64,000 nt of DNA, taken from the NCBI GenBank assembly GCA_047967505.1, contig CM106539.1. One strand, given 5' to 3'. The notes under the pieces are model-generated. The model did no database searches and was not told the origin of the DNA. It saw nothing but the letters and a program-made list of their open reading frames with translations. The number at the start of each line of letters is the position of its first letter. Within the stretch, counting starts at the first letter, position 1. Made by a program: the position numbers and the translations under genes. Source of the stretch: Dipteris shenzhenensis (Eukaryota > Polypodiophyta > Polypodiopsida > Gleicheniales). Of the stretch, positions 62,090 through 64,000 are shown piece by piece.

Positions 62090-63160
62090 ACATCAAGCTC
62101 GCTCTGCTGAACTACCTGTAGGAGCCCGGACCGCAGTCGGCTCTAATTGGAAAGCATCAAGGTAAAGCTGCAATATCCCAGGTGAATCTGCCAGTTCACC
62201 TTCCTCCATCCATTTCGCATCAAGTGATGGGTAATTTTAAAATTTTACCAAGTAGCGACGGATAACTTTACCCTTGAGCTTTCTATCTCTGTGTGCCAGA
62301 ATCTGCTCTGGGACCAGAAGTTCATCCTGTTCTTCCACTTCAGGCTGCACCTCATCAGGTACATCCTCGGGAATATCTCCACGATATTGCATTAATAAGC
62401 TCACATGAAAGGCATTATGTATCTTCCAATGCAGAGGCAACTTCAGCTTGTAAGCTACCTCGTTTATCTTTTCAGAAACCTGGAAAGGACCATAGTAACG
62501 CATGTTCAGCTTTGTGTATAACCTTTCCTTGCCTTTCTTATTTTTCAGCCTTGCCTTCTGAAAACGTAGCAAAACCCAATCACCTTCTGTGAATACCAAT
62601 TCCCTGCGGTGCTTATCTGCTGCTCTTTTCTGCTTGTCTTGACTTCTTTGCAAGGCATATTTGATCTTCTTGTAAGCCTCTTCAAGGCTTTCCACAAAAC
62701 GATCAGCTTCGAAGATTTTCTCTTTTGTATGCAAAATGGGAGGTATCTTCCTGGCACCTTCCACTATTTCAAAAGGTGCTTTACCTGTGGATGTGTGCAC
62801 CGTATTATTGTAAGCATATTCCAGCAAAGGCAAATAATTCTCCCATTTGCTTTTGTGGTCTGAGACATAGCATTTAAACATATCTAAGATGGTAGAGTTT
62901 TCCTGCTCCGATTGTCCATCAGACTGAGGGTGAAAAGATGACGAAAAATTCAGCGTAGTGCCCATATTTTCAAACAGTCCTCCAAAAGAGGCTGGTCATC
63001 CTCGGATCTCTATCACTGATTATGGATTCAGGCATCCCATGATACTTGAAGACATGCTGCAAAAACAATTTGGCCATTTGATCTGCTGTAATTTTCTTTC
63101 TTACTGGCACAAAGTGGGCTTGTTTGCTAAACCTGCAAATTATTGTCCACAATCCATCAT
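62090..63160 (-). pseudogene. Gypsy chromovirus integrase and chromodomain, cut by an LTR
   Basis: Minus strand from 63160: CRFSKQAHFVPVRKKITADQ, MPESIISDRDPRMTS (second catalytic Asp), a frame break near 62968, then LNFSSSFHPQSDGQSEQENS (catalytic Glu), LEYAYNNTVHTSTGKAPFEI, the GPFQVSEKINEVAYKLKLP C-terminal (SH3-like) part, NAFHVSLL, and the chromodomain start QILAHRDRKLKGKVIRRYLV. TAA at 62237 interrupts the chromodomain; in frame it continues NYPSLDAKWMEEGEL to a stop near 62090. The integrase N-terminal half is missing beyond 63160, where another LTR has inserted. Confidence 0.88.
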
Positions 63161-63421
63161 TGTTAGAATTATAGATATAATTCAGCAGTGACCAATGTAA
63201 TATAATAAGCTACTTAGGGGCACTTTTCCCTCTTTTAGAGGTTTTTCCCCCTAACTGCAGTTAGTTCACTAACTATGGTTAGTGACTACTAAGGTTTTGT
63301 CACTAGGACAAAACCTTATCCTTTGTACTCTTTTCATTCTATTGAATTGCATCTACGTCTTCAGCTTCCAAGCTTCCTACTCTCTCACTCCCTCTTGCTC
63401 TCACTCACTCCCTCTCCTTCA
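63161..63421 (+). repeat. 5' LTR of a copia-type element running out of the window
   Basis: 261 bp, TGTTAGAATT...CTCCTTCA, inserted in the chromovirus integrase; the five bases before it, ATCAT (63156-63160), would be the target duplication. A CTCTCACTCC-rich stretch marks U5. The 3' LTR lies beyond 64000. Confidence 0.75.
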
Positions 63422-63423
63422 TT

Positions 63424-63435
63424 TGGTATCAGAGC
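63424..63435 (+). promoter_or_regulatory. Primer binding site of the 63161 element
   Basis: TGGTATCAGAGC two bases after the LTR end, complementary to the initiator tRNA-Met 3' end; it is followed by GGGTTCAAGTCCC, which may be chance. Confidence 0.85.
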
Positions 63436-64000
63436 GGGTTCAAGTCCCTCGGGCTCCCTGCTCCCTGTGTGGCACCCCTAAGCCTCACGTTGTCAGCCTG
63501 CTCCAACCTGTCCGTACAGTCCGTACGACTGTACGGAATCCTGACGTACGTCGGCCGTACAGATCTGCTCGCCGTACAGTTTCGCCTGCCGTACAGCTCC
63601 GGTACAGCCTACGTACTGCTTCCGTACAAGTCGACGTACCACGTCCGTACGTTTCGGAAAAGGCGTCCGTACATCTCCGTACAGGCGTCCGTGCATCTCC
63701 ATACAGGCGTCCGTGCATCTCCGTACACTGACCGTACAACGTTGTACAGGGTGTCGTGTTTGTCGCAGGAGCATCGGTACACTCCACCGTACTGCCGTAC
63801 ACACTGACCGTACAGTTCATACAGTCTGTCCTTGCAGATCTGCACCAGTCGCTGTCAGCCTCCGGTGTTCTTTGATAGGCTCATTCTTCAGAAAACTACA
63901 GTGTGGTGCAGTTGTTTTGGAGTAAATTTGGTGCATTTTGTAGATTGCAGACATTGCAATCATTGTGCAAGTTTGGAGCTATATCAAGAGCAAAATTGCA
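63436..64000 (+). other. GTAC-rich leader of the 63161 element
   Basis: Between 63505 and 63835 about 20 GTAC tetramers occur, mostly as CCGTACAG, CCGTACAT or CCGTACG. Overlapping frames on both strands are open only because of this word repetition. The leader at 52930-53110 (minus strand) is of the same type. Confidence 0.75.

Noticed and set aside
63424-63450. A tRNA-like T-arm (GGGTTCAAGTCCC) after TGGTATCAGAGC
   Set aside because: It is the primer binding site of an LTR element; no acceptor stem or anticodon arm can be folded, so not a tRNA gene.
63485-63925. Several overlapping long open frames on both strands
   Set aside because: They are kept open by the GTAC-word repetition in an LTR-element leader; translations are repeats of VRT/TVQ-like words with no domain.
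59284-64000. Search for exon 8 of the TOC64/AMI1-like gene
   Set aside because: No segment resembling the expected KDDGILV.PT block or TPR repeats with splice sites was found; it must lie beyond the window.

Overview
The window looks like nuclear DNA from a land plant with a large, repeat-rich genome (gymnosperm- or fern-like; the species cannot be read from it). The reasons are one plant host gene with spliceosomal introns, one of them 19.5 kb long, a dense layer of Ty1/copia and Ty3/gypsy retrotransposons of very different ages, microsatellite-tailed LINEs, and no bacterial-type gene order. No rRNA or tRNA gene and no CRISPR array is visible.

Layout. 1-7 kb: an old minus-strand gypsy gag-protease relic is split by a structurally complete copia element (800-6687) with 171-bp LTRs, a 5-bp target-site duplication, PBS and PPT; its pol is broken by nonsense codons and a deletion. 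7-37 kb: gene-poor, AT-rich DNA with a decayed gypsy gag, three copia pol relics (two plus, one minus), a gypsy integrase relic, several tandem repeats (154, ~180, 326, 176, 61, 56 and 23 bp), a purine tract, telomere-like words, and two minus-strand coding relics. One (35.4-36.5 kb) I recognise as an uncharacterised DDE-transposase-like plant family; the other (31.96-33.53 kb) I do not recognise.

37.8-64 kb: the only convincing host gene. Seven exons on the plus strand (37792-37988, 38098-38250, 38328-38452, 57905-58030, 58516-58698, 58810-58960, 59115-59283) join in phase into the first 368 residues of an amidase-signature protein of the TOC64/OEP64/AMI1 family. It has an N-terminal membrane anchor and an intact Lys-Ser-Ser amidase triad. 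The 3' exons (end of the amidase domain and any TPR domain) lie beyond the window.

Intron 3 (38453-57904) is a stack of mobile elements: a copia-type LTR element with only a gag relic (39685-42622), an inverted copy of the same LTR (44708-45330), minus-strand copia pol (45781-46695) split by a younger gypsy chromovirus (46701-52512, LTRs ~400 bp, TSD ATACC) that has lost its integrase, a GTAC-rich copia leader, then three head-to-tail minus-strand LINE copies, two of them carrying solo LTRs. Intron 7 (from 59284) holds a minus-strand chromovirus integrase plus chromodomain (62090-63160), cut by another LTR element starting at 63161 and running out of the window.

Almost everything outside the seven exons is mobile or mobile-derived and broken; the working system is the TOC64/AMI1-like gene, whose pre-mRNA must span all of intron 3.
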